A DNA stretch of 64,000 nucleotides from Candidatus Thiodiazotropha sp. (ex Monitilora ramsayi) (GCA_025655575.1 JAHXIP010000001.1:124001-188000), one strand, 5' to 3'; numbered from the stretch's first letter, positions 30,096-38,522 are shown. Made by a program: numbers and translations. The notes: generated from the sequence alone by a model not told the origin.

Positions 30096-30983
30096 ATGAA
30101 AATCTCACTCCTGGGTTTTGGACTGATGGGACAGCCCATTGCACTACGATTGGTGCATTGCGGTCACGACTTGGTGGTTTGGAATCGCTCTGCTGATCCC
30201 CTCAAGCAGGCTGCCGATGCTGGCCTGAATGTGGAAGCGGATCTCAATACGGCTATTGAATCTGGTGAAGTGATCATACTGACACTGAGCGATGCCGATG
30301 CCATTGAGTCCGTGCTTTTTACCGAAGAATCCCCTGCCTTGCTGAGTGGAAAAACGATTCTCCAGATGGGCACAATCGCACCGAGAGAAAGCCGCAGTAT
30401 TGCTACCAGGGTGACACAGGCAGGCGGTGAATATCTTGAAGCCCCAGTGCTTGGCAGTATACCCGAAGCCCGCACGGGTCAATTGATCGTGATGGCGGCG
30501 GGACCTGACGATGTTTATCAACACTGCCTGTTGATGCTGCGATGCCTGGGCAAAGAGGTAGAGCATATTGGAGCCGTCGGTCAGGGGGCAGCCATGAAGT
30601 TGGCAATGAATCAGTTGATTGCTTCTCTCACTGCCGGATTTTCGCAAAGCCTCGGTCTTGTGCGGGCAGAAGGTGTCGATGTGGAGCAATTTATGACGCT
30701 GCTGCGCGAAAGTACCCTCTATGCACCGACTTTCGACAAAAAGCTGAGTAAGTTTTTAGGTCACGATTACAGCAACCCCAATTTTCCACTCAAACATCTG
30801 ATCAAAGATACCGGTCTGTTCAAGCGGGTTGCAGAAGAGTCGGGAATCAACGCAGGTATTGTGGATGCCATGTTGACCGTATTCGAAAACGGCCAGGCAG
30901 CGGGATACGGTGATGAGGACTACTCATCACTCTACGAGACGATCAATCCGGGATTCGATGCGGAAACTGATATCGGCTGCTGA
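30096..30983 (+). CDS. NAD(P)-dependent beta-hydroxyacid dehydrogenase family protein
   Basis: 295 residues. The Rossmann domain opens with ISLLGFGLMGQPIALRL. The family motif with substrate-binding residues is EAPVLGSIPEARTGQL, and the catalytic Lys is in GAAMKLAMNQLIAS (about K170). This is the 3-hydroxyisobutyrate dehydrogenase / tartronate-semialdehyde reductase / GLYR group; the exact substrate (succinic semialdehyde, glyoxylate or another) cannot be set from sequence. A strong terminator follows. Confidence 0.88.
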   Translation: MKISLLGFGLMGQPIALRLVHCGHDLVVWNRSADPLKQAADAGLNVEADLNTAIESGEVIILTLSDADAIESVLFTEESPALLSGKTILQMGTIAPRESRSIATRVTQAGGEYLEAPVLGSIPEARTGQLIVMAAGPDDVYQHCLLMLRCLGKEVEHIGAVGQGAAMKLAMNQLIASLTAGFSQSLGLVRAEGVDVEQFMTLLRESTLYAPTFDKKLSKFLGHDYSNPNFPLKHLIKDTGLFKRVAEESGINAGIVDAMLTVFENGQAAGYGDEDYSSLYETINPGFDAETDIGC

Positions 30984-30984
30984 T

Positions 30985-31015
30985 AGGGCGAAGCCCTTTG
31001 GCTCCGCCCTTTTTC
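30985..31015 (+). terminator. Intrinsic terminator after the dehydrogenase gene
   Basis: AGGGCGAAGCC (30985-30995) pairs with GGCTCCGCCCT (31000-31010) with one A-C mismatch, followed by T residues. It abuts the stop codon of the oppositely oriented 26-residue peptide gene at 31016. Confidence 0.85.
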
Positions 31016-31096
31016 TTAACTGACCATCATCGCTACGACAATACCGAGAATCAGGATACCGACGGCGCCGATGATTGCGTTTTCACTACCGTACAT
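31016..31096 (-). CDS. 26-residue single-span membrane peptide A
   Basis: A 27-codon frame with a near-perfect Shine-Dalgarno: AGGAGGT lies 5 nt before the ATG at 31096. The peptide begins MYGSENAIIG, then an uninterrupted hydrophobic stretch of about 18 residues (Ile, Leu, Val, Gly, Ala, Met) and ends in Ser. It is clearly related to peptide B at 33040-33120: same length, and 12 of 26 residues identical with most others conservative. Two related copies, each behind a strong Shine-Dalgarno, argue that both are translated. The family is unknown to me; it could be a membrane-protein regulator or a toxin-like peptide. It is too short for usual gene callers. Confidence 0.75.
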   Translation of the reverse strand: MYGSENAIIGAVGILILGIVVAMMVS

Positions 31097-31260
31097 GGGC
31101 TACCTCCTATATCAATGGGTTGTTTCGGATTATAAGAGTCCATACTCTGATTCAGTACGGCGAATACTGCTGTCTTATTTGACAAGGCGTCGAGCGAAAG
31201 GTTTTTTACGATTCGCCACAATAGAGATATGCCAAAGAGGCTTCCCAAAGAGGGTTTCCT

Positions 31261-31575
31261 ATGAAACTGAATGATCCATTCGGCCGTCTGGAGCGGCGTC
31301 ATCAGGCAGGCTATGAAACCATGCGTGATGCCCTTCGGCGCGGCGGAATCGATTCTCCTCAGGCGGCTCAGGAGACAATCAGGCAGGCCTGGAAAAGAGG
31401 TTTTACCGTCATGGGTGTAGGGATGTTGTTGCTACTTCTGCTGATGGCCGTAATCCCAAGTGCAGCCCCGCTGGTTCTTGGTCTGGCGCTCTTCATGGTG
31501 GTCTGGGTGGTCAGCTCGACAATCAATGGTCAGCGCTACATCAAGCGCTACATCGAAGAAGAGTTAAAACACTAG
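31261..31575 (+). CDS. Small hypothetical membrane protein
   Basis: 104 residues, unrecognised. A charged N-terminal half (about 1-48, FGRLERRHQAGYETMRD then a helical Ala/Gln/Arg part) is followed by two membrane segments, about residues 48-66 and 69-86 (VMGVGMLLLLLLMAVIP; LVLGLALFMVVWVV), with a basic cytoplasmic tail (QRYIKRYIEEELKH). It lies divergent from peptide A and convergent with the desaturase. GGGTTTCC precedes the ATG, so the ribosome site is weak. Confidence 0.6.
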   Translation: MKLNDPFGRLERRHQAGYETMRDALRRGGIDSPQAAQETIRQAWKRGFTVMGVGMLLLLLLMAVIPSAAPLVLGLALFMVVWVVSSTINGQRYIKRYIEEELKH

Positions 31576-31590
31576 GGCCTGTTAACACTA
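31575..31590. repeat. Dispersed short repeat, copy 1
   Basis: GGGCCTGTTAACACTA between the convergent stops of the small membrane protein (31575) and desaturase (31588). Related copies lie at 37973 onward and at 38004-38019 (inverted, GGGCCTGTTAACGCTA on the minus strand). Confidence 0.55.
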
Positions 31591-32784
31591 GTCCAATGCA
31601 CCCTGCTGAGGCTTCAGTTCATAACGACGCATCAACTGAGCAAACTCCACCAAAGCCTGGATACCGCTGCTCTCCGCCTGGACACACCAGTGTTTGAGCG
31701 ATTCGAGCCGGGCCTCATGGCTCATCGCCTGCTGCTCCCAAACAGCCTGTAATTGAAGCCTGAACTGATAAACGGTTTTCAGCGTCGAGCTGCTTTCCAG
31801 GGCCTCGACCAAGCGTTGTCTGTCACGCTCGCTCAGTAGTGCCACGTCCCGTCTTGCCAGACGGCGTGCCCGACGATAGAGACGTCGCCAGGATCTCTGG
31901 GCAGCAGCATTGATTTCAGCCCGAAAGACCGGGCGCAGAACTTTGCTGCTGTAGTCACTGAGTAACTGCAACCGATTGACGGTCAGTGATTTCGCCGCGT
32001 CCAGGTCCAGCTGTGGCCTGGGTGGAATCAGCTTGGGTACTGGCGCCACCTTTTGCACTTGCGCCAGGCCCAGTAGAGAGAAGAGCCGGATATAGAGCCA
32101 GCCGAGGTCGATCTCCCACCAGCGGATCGAGAACTTGGCGGAACTGGCATAGGCGTGGTGGTTATTGTGCAGTTCCTCACCGCCGATCAACAGTCCCCAG
32201 GGCACAATGTTGGTGGAGGCGTTGGGAATCTCAAAATTACGGTAGCCCCAGTAGTGACCGATACCGTTGATGACACCGGCAGCCCAAAAAGGTATCCAGA
32301 TCATCAGTATGGCCCAGATGGCCACACCCGCCGGTCCGAAGAGGATCAGCAGTATGACAAGGAGAAGGCTGACGCCCAGTAGGTGATGGGGGGTGTAAAT
32401 CCGCTGTTCCAGCCAGTCATCCGGAGTGCCTTTACCATAGCGCTCCAGTGTCTCCGGATTGGCTGCCTCACACTGATAGAGTTCTGCCCCCCGCCAGAGC
32501 ACCTCATTGATACCGCGGGTTTGGGGGCTGTGCGGATCATCAGCGGTTTCACATTTTGCATGGTGCTTTCGGTGGATAGCGACCCATTCACGGGCCACCA
32601 TACCGGTGGTGAGCCACAGCCAGAAACGGAAAAAGTGACTCAATATCGGATGGAGTTCAAGGGCACGGTGGGCCTGGTGACGATGGAGAAATACGGTGAC
32701 AGAAACGATGGTGATGTGGGTGAGGATCAGGGTAAGAACGAGATAACCCCAGAGAGACAGATCGAGCAGGCCGGTGAGTAACAT
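31588..32784 (-). CDS. Acyl-CoA / fatty-acid desaturase
   Basis: 398 residues. A membrane di-iron desaturase with all three histidine boxes: HRHQAH (34-39), HRKHH (71-75) and HNNHH (206-210), and hydrophobic segments between them. It resembles the delta-9 type (DesA/OLE1-like) that makes monounsaturated fatty acids aerobically. The C-terminal about 150 residues (from about 245) are a charged, helical, Arg-rich extension not needed for the catalytic core. It stands between the two 26-residue peptides, in the same orientation as both; peptide B lies upstream and peptide A downstream. Confidence 0.92.
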   Translation of the reverse strand: MLLTGLLDLSLWGYLVLTLILTHITIVSVTVFLHRHQAHRALELHPILSHFFRFWLWLTTGMVAREWVAIHRKHHAKCETADDPHSPQTRGINEVLWRGAELYQCEAANPETLERYGKGTPDDWLEQRIYTPHHLLGVSLLLVILLILFGPAGVAIWAILMIWIPFWAAGVINGIGHYWGYRNFEIPNASTNIVPWGLLIGGEELHNNHHAYASSAKFSIRWWEIDLGWLYIRLFSLLGLAQVQKVAPVPKLIPPRPQLDLDAAKSLTVNRLQLLSDYSSKVLRPVFRAEINAAAQRSWRRLYRRARRLARRDVALLSERDRQRLVEALESSSTLKTVYQFRLQLQAVWEQQAMSHEARLESLKHWCVQAESSGIQALVEFAQLMRRYELKPQQGALD

Positions 32785-33008
32785 GGATTACCTTTTTAAA
32801 AGAAGGTCGTTTCCATGGAGAATCGACCGCCAGAGTGCCTCCAAACAGCCTACGATCTTGGAGCGGAATATTTGATGTAGCTGCTTGAAGTGTAGTGTAT
32901 TGCAGTGCAGTTCGACACAGAAGCGGGTCGGGAGGCGGAAAATGGGGAGGATTAAGAGGTCGAGGGAGCCAGCCTATGAGAGTTTGAGAGAAGGCAGTAT
33001 TTGTTCAT

Positions 33009-33032
33009 GGGGCGGGAGAAATCCCCCGCCCC
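33009..33032. terminator. GC-rich hairpin after peptide B
   Basis: GGGGCGGGA (33009-33017) pairs with TCCCCCGCCCC (33022-33032) with a small bulge, 8 nt after the peptide B stop. No U-run follows on the minus strand, so it may stabilise an RNA 3' end rather than terminate, or it may need Rho. Confidence 0.4.
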
Positions 33033-33039
33033 TGACGGG

Positions 33040-33120
33040 TTAACCGAGCAATACTGAGATCACAATGCCCACAACCAGGATGGCCAGTGCGCCGACAATT
33101 GCCTTATCACTTCCTAACAT
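33040..33120 (-). CDS. 26-residue single-span membrane peptide B
   Basis: A 27-codon frame from ATG 33120 with GGAGG 8 nt upstream. It starts MLGSDKAIVG and then is almost wholly hydrophobic to its Gly end. It shares length and the pattern M-x-G-S-[ED]-x-A-I-[IV]-G-A with peptide A (31016-31096). Both carry a short acidic N-terminus and one membrane span. It is followed by a GC-rich hairpin, as expected for a short independent transcript, and then by the desaturase 255 nt later on the same strand. The function is unknown. Confidence 0.75.
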   Translation of the reverse strand: MLGSDKAIVGALAILVVGIVISVLLG

Positions 33121-33444
33121 GGTGGAGTCCTCCAAATGACTTTTACCAACAAGACACTGCGCTGAATCGGGAGCCAACCCGTGGCTGACGACCAGAAAGA
33201 CAGCAATAACAATGCGGAGAGTAGGGTAATTAGTTTGCTGTCGGGATGAACTGATAATTATCAATAATTTCTTAGCTAGGACAAAAATAGCCTAAAGGAA
33301 GATACAGGATGTGAAATCACACATAAAAATCTTTCATAAGATTCAGATGCAATATCTGCCCTTCCGATACCGATTCGTGATAAAACTGGGGCCGTCACAT
33401 GTTCAACAGGGAACACTAGATTCCCGTTCAGCTCGGGGTGAATC
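33121..33444. other. 324-nt intergenic between peptide B and the next gene
   Basis: Shared upstream region of peptide B (minus) and the hypothetical gene at 33445 (plus). The only structure I see is the perfect palindrome TGATAATTATCA (33252-33263), which resembles part of a Fur box but lacks three bases of the usual 15-bp core. No convincing promoter was found. Confidence 0.4.
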
Positions 33445-34122
33445 ATGCAACTGCTGTTTAGCGAACTGCCCGGCCGGCACGAACGCCATCTGCTGCGAAA
33501 ACACAACAATCCACTCTTTCCCGAGGATCAGCGTAGCCTCACTCAGGGAGAATTGACGGAAGCGCAACGGCTCGATCATGAGGAACTGGAGGCCTACATT
33601 GGCGACCTGCGCAAGCTGGTGGGTGAAGCCGTGGCACTGGGCCCACACGAGCAGAGTGATGTCATCCTTGAGTTGAAGGAGCGCCTCGACAAGGCTTATG
33701 AAAGCGCCTGCCGGTTAGCGGATGACCAGAGTCCCAACAAGGAGGCCATCCAAAAACTGGTTGCCGTCATTATGCGGGCGGTCTGGCAAGGTGCCGGCAA
33801 TGACACACTGGCCCAGCAGGAACTGGAGCAGGAAGTGGAGGCGCGCAAGACCCATTTTGAGCTACTGGAAACAGCGCTGGTGGCGGACCTTCTCGACCCT
33901 GAATCGCTCATCATTGAACATGAGCTGCTGCCAGTGCTCCTCAGTGCTGAGCGGGAGGACTTTGAAGCCGCAGTCACCCTTTTCGACCCCAATCAAATCC
34001 AGGTACTTTGTGAACTGGGTGAAGAGTTCTTTCAGGATAGGGAAAATGATGATGCTGTGCTGGGAGCCAGACAACGTCTAGAGGAATTGAATGCGTTGGT
34101 TGATGAGCTGAACGTCAGTTAG
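33445..34122 (+). CDS. Hypothetical helical protein, about 225 residues
   Basis: I do not recognise the family. The protein is soluble, acidic and rich in Glu, Leu and Ala, with long predicted helices and likely coiled-coil segments (for example LELKERLDKAYESACRLADD and QQELEQEVEARKTHFELLETALV). No signal peptide, membrane segment or cysteine motif is seen. It starts MQLLFSELPGRHERHLLRKH. It lies before the polyferredoxin gene on the same strand with a 191-nt gap, so operon membership is not certain. Confidence 0.6.
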   Translation: MQLLFSELPGRHERHLLRKHNNPLFPEDQRSLTQGELTEAQRLDHEELEAYIGDLRKLVGEAVALGPHEQSDVILELKERLDKAYESACRLADDQSPNKEAIQKLVAVIMRAVWQGAGNDTLAQQELEQEVEARKTHFELLETALVADLLDPESLIIEHELLPVLLSAEREDFEAAVTLFDPNQIQVLCELGEEFFQDRENDDAVLGARQRLEELNALVDELNVS

Positions 34123-34313
34123 GCCCTGCGAATCGATTTCAAATCCCACTCGCTGCCTTGTCAGCACCTGAAAAACCATCAAATTCTCAACGGTTTTTTT
34201 TGACTTATGTCATGCCCAAACTTTCAGGACGTCTGTGTGATAGACGCCTCAGGAAGCTCTTGGCCCTAATGATGTGGCTTTCCACCAACTGCGGAGCAGC
34301 CGCAAAGGCAAGC

Positions 34314-35303
34314 ATGACGACAAACAGCATACAGAAACAGCGACTGGCCTGGAGAAGCGCATTTTTTCTGCTTTTCATACTGGCCCCGCCTCTGGACATA
34401 CTGCGTTTTGATCTCACTCAGAATCACCTCATCCTGTTTGGTTTTCCCTGGACACTCGGTATGTCGGCGTTCCAGGAAGGCACCATTGGGGCGATGGAGA
34501 TGGGGCTGCAGATGTTGTTTCGACTGTTTCTACCGCTCGCTTTGTTGCTGACGCTGGGGGTCTACATCGCTTGGAAGTGGGGACGTCTCTACTGTGGGTG
34601 GCTGTGCCCACACTTCTCTGTGGTAGAGATGATCAATTCGCTGATGCGTCGAGCCCACGGCAAGCTGTCGATCTGGGAGAAGAACCCGTTGCCCGACGTA
34701 CAGCGTGACGGTACTCAGATCCAACCTAACAAGCGCTGGTGGTTTGTCACTGCCGTGGCGGTGCTTTTTTTCTCATTCCTTTGGGCGGTTGCGCTGCTCA
34801 CCTATCTGCTGCCGCCAAAGGAGATATACAGCAATCTGGTCACAGCCAGCCTGACAAGAAACCAATTCATTTTTATCGGTGTGGGGACCATACTGCTGAC
34901 GATTGAGTTCACCTTTGCACGACATCTTTTCTGTCGTTTTGGCTGTGCACTGGGCCTCTTTCAGAGTTTGATCTGGATGGGCAACAAGAAAGCGATGGTG
35001 GTCGCCTACGATCGCAAACGGGCAAAGGTCTGCGTGGATTGTGACGCCTCCTGTGAACATGCCTGTCCCATGCGCCTGAAACCGCGCAGTATTAAGCGTC
35101 GAATGTTTACCTGTACGCAATGCATGCAATGTATTGCGGCTTGTGATGCCACCCAGCAGGCAGCATCCGGCAGCGGTTTGTTGAAGATGCTGGAGGATCA
35201 GTGTGCCTTGGACGTTTCCACACGCGACTTCGGTTTCAAGCCTGAGGTACCTCAAGCCTGCTTCTCAAAAGAGAATGCGGGTAAGAGAAAGTGTTGCCAT
35301 TGA
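34314..35303 (+). CDS. CcoG/NapH-like 4Fe-4S polyferredoxin membrane protein
   Basis: 329 residues from ATG 34314, placed just before the family-like start TNSIQKQRLAWRSAFFLLF; AAGG precedes it. The open frame reaches back to a TTG at 34158, which I consider non-coding. Several membrane segments lie in residues 15-250. The CGWLCPHFSVVEM motif is that of the NapH/NosR/CcoG group. A second cysteine pair is in HLFCRFGCALG. Two ferredoxin-like clusters at the C-terminus are CVDCDASCEHACPMRL and CTQCMQCIAACDATQ. It may pass electrons for cofactor reduction or help assemble copper/haem oxidases; which is not known. Confidence 0.78.
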   Translation: MTTNSIQKQRLAWRSAFFLLFILAPPLDILRFDLTQNHLILFGFPWTLGMSAFQEGTIGAMEMGLQMLFRLFLPLALLLTLGVYIAWKWGRLYCGWLCPHFSVVEMINSLMRRAHGKLSIWEKNPLPDVQRDGTQIQPNKRWWFVTAVAVLFFSFLWAVALLTYLLPPKEIYSNLVTASLTRNQFIFIGVGTILLTIEFTFARHLFCRFGCALGLFQSLIWMGNKKAMVVAYDRKRAKVCVDCDASCEHACPMRLKPRSIKRRMFTCTQCMQCIAACDATQQAASGSGLLKMLEDQCALDVSTRDFGFKPEVPQACFSKENAGKRKCCH

Positions 35304-35370
35304 CCGGGATGGATGATTTATCAGGTGCCGGCCTGAACTGCTGGGCGCTATCTGTCTGTCATCTTCCGTG

Positions 35371-36687
35371 TTACAGGGTTTCCGCAACAGCTTCAGATTG
35401 AAAGCCCGCACTGTACAGCGCTAATTCGGTATTCCGTACCCACTGAGCGAGTGGTGACTGCTCTTCATTGGGAATGTCTTCTTTGATCCAGCGCCTTTGC
35501 GCCTCTCTGACAGCACTCTGGACGAGAAAGATCATCTCCCGAACCAATGCGTCCAGTTCAGAAAGCGCCTGCTCATCGTCACCAATAATATCGAATGGAC
35601 CGGTTGATGTATTGAGAACGACACCGCATCGGTTGGCCATCTCCATAACCTGCCTCATTTGGCTGGAGACAAAATGTGCCATATCAGTACCCTCTTCGGT
35701 GTCTATGGCAGCAGCACCTTGCAGGATCTCAACCAATAGCTTCAGCCGTGCCTGCAGTACAGTCTGGTTCGTAGTTATGGCCAATGACAGTGTGGGTGTG
35801 GCGTCATCGATACGCTTTGCAGCCTCTACCAAAGGGAGGATAAGGTCACAGCCAAACCGCTCTGCATTGAGTTTTAAAACCTCGGTTGTGGAATAAAGAC
35901 TGGTCTCGGATTGTTGCTTTTCCAGTCGTATCACCACAAGCATCTCGGCTGCGCCCAACAATCGTGCGGCAGGAAGGATTTCATTCCCGGTCAGCCCTTT
36001 GGGATAACCGCTGCCATCCAGTCTTTCATGATGCTGGTGCACGATATTGCTGATCCGTGGGTAGTAGGCGGGAAACTCTCTCAGGAAAAGATAAGCAATC
36101 GTCGGGTGGGCATAGATCTGGCGGAGTTCCGCAGGGGACAACTGTTTCGATCTTTCGAACAGAGAGGGTTCCAGATGCATTTCTCCAAGATCGTGAAACA
36201 GAGCAGCCGTTGCCAGTTCCTGTTTGTCTTCGGAGGTCCAGCATAATTGAGTGGCAAGGTTGAGTGCCATCAGGCTAACCCGTAACAGATGTTGGTAGCG
36301 TTGAGGACACTGTTCCCGGCAGACCGTCAATTTAAAAGCCAGGGGGGGTTCAAGTTGAATATGCCCTAAGGGCGTCAGGAGATCTCGTTGTATAAACTGG
36401 GTTTCCACCGCCTGTGAAAGTTCAGGTTCATTCCTCAGTAAACGTTTTACATCGGTTATCAGTTCGAGAGGCGAAACCACATCCGCAGCGGTCAGAGAGT
36501 AGTCCAGTGGACGCAATAATTTGTGGCGTACCAGCCGGTCATAGAGGGAACTGTTAACAGCAGTGCCCTGTTTGACGAGACTGATGCCTTCATCATTCAG
36601 AATGTCTTCAGTGGCAACAACCTGATGGGTATCACCCAGAGTTGTGACCTGTTTGAGATAGGGGTCTGTTGGTGTCAAAGAGTCCAT
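35371..36687 (-). CDS. HD-GYP domain c-di-GMP phosphodiesterase-like protein
   Basis: 438 residues. The HD-GYP domain (about 140-300) shows the metal-binding HD in AALFHDLGEMHLEPS, then HHERLDGSGYPKGLTGNEI with the GYP motif, so hydrolysis of cyclic di-GMP is likely. The N-terminal 130 residues contain a domain starting VVATEDILNDEGISLVKQG, seen in other HD-GYP proteins, without a receiver aspartate. No membrane segment is visible. With PilZ (46231-46554) and the HDOD proteins it points to c-di-GMP signalling. It is divergent from the HDOD gene at 37090. Confidence 0.87.
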   Translation of the reverse strand: MDSLTPTDPYLKQVTTLGDTHQVVATEDILNDEGISLVKQGTAVNSSLYDRLVRHKLLRPLDYSLTAADVVSPLELITDVKRLLRNEPELSQAVETQFIQRDLLTPLGHIQLEPPLAFKLTVCREQCPQRYQHLLRVSLMALNLATQLCWTSEDKQELATAALFHDLGEMHLEPSLFERSKQLSPAELRQIYAHPTIAYLFLREFPAYYPRISNIVHQHHERLDGSGYPKGLTGNEILPAARLLGAAEMLVVIRLEKQQSETSLYSTTEVLKLNAERFGCDLILPLVEAAKRIDDATPTLSLAITTNQTVLQARLKLLVEILQGAAAIDTEEGTDMAHFVSSQMRQVMEMANRCGVVLNTSTGPFDIIGDDEQALSELDALVREMIFLVQSAVREAQRRWIKEDIPNEEQSPLAQWVRNTELALYSAGFQSEAVAETL

Positions 36688-37089
36688 TTGCTTGACGAAT
36701 TATTGTATCCATTCCTTTATCGGCCAATACCAATAGTCCTTTATCGTATGAGTAATTTTGTATGGAAATGGAAACTGCCATTCCGGCGCTTCATCTCAAG
36801 AGGAGCCTCCTCAGGTTCCGTATACATCTTTAGGTAAACACATAGCTGACTGATCTCCATCATTGATGGCCCTGGAGAAACAGCCATATTTGTGACGCAG
36901 TTCTAGAAGTTTATGTACTATCTTATTCAAGATGGACGCTACAGAAAGGGACGGTATCTGGAAATTAAATCTTTGTATCTAAATGGAAAAGTATTTGGTT
37001 AACAATTCAGTGAATGTATCTCGCTGAGACATGAACGCGATCTGTCACATAGACAGCTTTCGACCCTCAGCAATCTTTGGGAGAGGATT
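36688..37089. other. 402-nt divergent intergenic region
   Basis: Upstream region shared by the HD-GYP gene (minus) and the HDOD gene (plus). It is A/T-rich and must hold two promoters, but I see no -35/-10 pair or palindrome good enough to report. CCTTTATCG occurs twice near 36712 and 36737, without known meaning. No ORF or RNA gene is recognised. Confidence 0.5.
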
Positions 37090-37956
37090 ATGACGACGAC
37101 ACCACAAACACTTGTTGAAAATATCGACCAGTTGGTTTCTCTCCCCGATGTCTGCATCAGGGTCAATGAGTTGGTGGACTCGGCAAACTACTCTGCAACA
37201 CGGGTGGCTGAAGTCATATCACAGGATGTGGACATATCAGCACGCCTCCTTCGGCTCGTGAACAGTGCGCTGTTCGGCCTGCAGTCAAAGGTGGACACCA
37301 TCTCCAGAGCCGTGGCGATTGCCGGTAGCGATGAGGTTCGTAGCCTGGTGATGGCCACTACAGCCGTTAGATCGTTCACCGGAATACCAGAAGAGCTGGT
37401 TAACATGGCCACTTTCTGGCGCCACTCGATCATGACCGGCGTGATGTCACAGCTCCTCGCCACCCATACAAAAACACTGCACAGTGAACGCCTGTTTGTC
37501 ATGGGCATGCTGCACGATGTGGGAAGATTGGTGATCTATCTGACGCTGCCGGAAAAGGCCAGGGAGATTCTTCTGGTCACAGGCGGCGACGACTGGGTCT
37601 CGGCCGAGGCGGAAGAGGATGCTCTCGGGTTTAACCATATGGATGTGGGAGCGGAACTGATGAGAGCCTGGGGCCTGCCGGAGGGTCTGGAAATGGTTGC
37701 CCGCCATCATCATCGGCCAAGCGAAGCACGTGATCACCAGCGTGATGTCGCTTTGGTACACATTGCCTGGGCTGTAGCCAGAGGTGAGACAGCCGGTTTC
37801 TCTGTCGATGAGATGTTGTGGGCAATTGATCCTGTGGCTTGGGAGGTGACTGGCTTGAGCCCGCAGATTGTTGCACCTATGGTCGAAGAGATGCTGACAA
37901 AATCTGCCGAGACCATCAATTTGATGTTGGCGCCCATGTCGAGAAAACGGGCTTAG
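37090..37956 (+). CDS. HDOD domain signalling protein
   Basis: 288 residues, almost all an HDOD domain (HD-related output domain). It begins with LVENIDQLVSLPDVCIRVNELVDS. The AEVISQDVDISARLLRLVNSALFG block and the MLHDVGRLVIYLTLP segment are typical. HDOD proteins seem to act as signalling scaffolds without proven catalysis. It is divergent from the HD-GYP protein gene and ends before an inverted copy of the dispersed repeat. Confidence 0.88.
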   Translation: MTTTPQTLVENIDQLVSLPDVCIRVNELVDSANYSATRVAEVISQDVDISARLLRLVNSALFGLQSKVDTISRAVAIAGSDEVRSLVMATTAVRSFTGIPEELVNMATFWRHSIMTGVMSQLLATHTKTLHSERLFVMGMLHDVGRLVIYLTLPEKAREILLVTGGDDWVSAEAEEDALGFNHMDVGAELMRAWGLPEGLEMVARHHHRPSEARDHQRDVALVHIAWAVARGETAGFSVDEMLWAIDPVAWEVTGLSPQIVAPMVEEMLTKSAETINLMLAPMSRKRA

Positions 37957-37972
37957 TCACTAGGGCCGGTTA

Positions 37973-38019
37973 AACCTAATTTAAATACAACTGCTAATTA
38001 ACTTAGCGTTAACAGGCCC
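37973..38019. repeat. Dispersed short repeat, inverted pair (copies 2 and 3)
   Basis: The left arm begins GGGCCGGTTAAACCTA at 37973-37988, and the right arm at 38004-38019 reads GGGCCTGTTAACGCTA on the minus strand. The arms are imperfect inverses and could fold into a stem-loop. The pair lies wholly in the gap between the convergent HDOD and lipoprotein genes, like copy 1. The behaviour recalls REP/BIME elements, but the sequence is not a known REP to me. Confidence 0.55.
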
Positions 38020-38060
38020 CGAGTTCGAAAGCATTTATCCTGCAATATATGATTGTCGGG

Positions 38061-38522
38061 TTAATAAGAGGTCTTGAAATTACCCTTCACGGCCTCCGCG
38101 CACTCCCCCTCCACTGCATGGATATCCAGCGGCTTGCCCTGTGGTGAAATGCAGCTAATCGTAATCAGTTGGTCCTGCGCAATGCCGACAATTCGCTTCA
38201 CCCGCATGGGGCTGGCATTGTAGCTGAGATCGATGACAGCAAGCCGGTAATTTCCAACCGTCTCATAACGCCCCTGAGTCTCGGCATGACTGAAACGCTC
38301 ATGAGGTGGGATATTGTTCCGCTCATAGGCCTGTACCAGGCGTTGCTCCGCCGCGGCTCTGGTCTCTTCGGAGAGGGCCTGCAGATAACCTTGGTCAAAA
38401 GCGGATTCCGTCAAGCCATGTGCGGGTACCTGGCTGATCTTGACGTTTGATTGAGATGTCACCATGTCACAGCCGACAAGAATCAAAAGGAGTGGGAGAA
38501 TCAGCGTCGGGCGAAGTGGCAT
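38061..38522 (-). CDS. Putative lipoprotein
   Basis: 153 residues from ATG 38522 with AGGA 7 nt upstream. The signal peptide has the hydrophobic LILPLLLILVGC with a lipobox LVGC and the modified Cys at about residue 18, followed by DMVTSQSN (Asp at +2, which favours inner-membrane retention). The mature part carries SYNASPMRVKRIVGIAQDQLITISC. The family is not recognised. The frame stays open to 38600, but the lipoprotein start is clear. It lies 79 nt after the ppc stop on the same strand. Confidence 0.7.
   Translation of the reverse strand: MPLRPTLILPLLLILVGCDMVTSQSNVKISQVPAHGLTESAFDQGYLQALSEETRAAAEQRLVQAYERNNIPPHERFSHAETQGRYETVGNYRLAVIDLSYNASPMRVKRIVGIAQDQLITISCISPQGKPLDIHAVEGECAEAVKGNFKTSY

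Noticed and set aside
34158..34313. N-terminal extension of the polyferredoxin gene to a TTG at 34158
   Set aside because: The added 52 residues do not look like a family N-terminus or a signal peptide, and the ATG at 34314 fits the domain start.
37725..37735. Other CACGTG-containing sites as extra parS copies
   Set aside because: CACGTG elsewhere (for example near 37730, 47245 and 49600) lacks the flanking TGTTNC/GNAACA arms, so these are chance matches.
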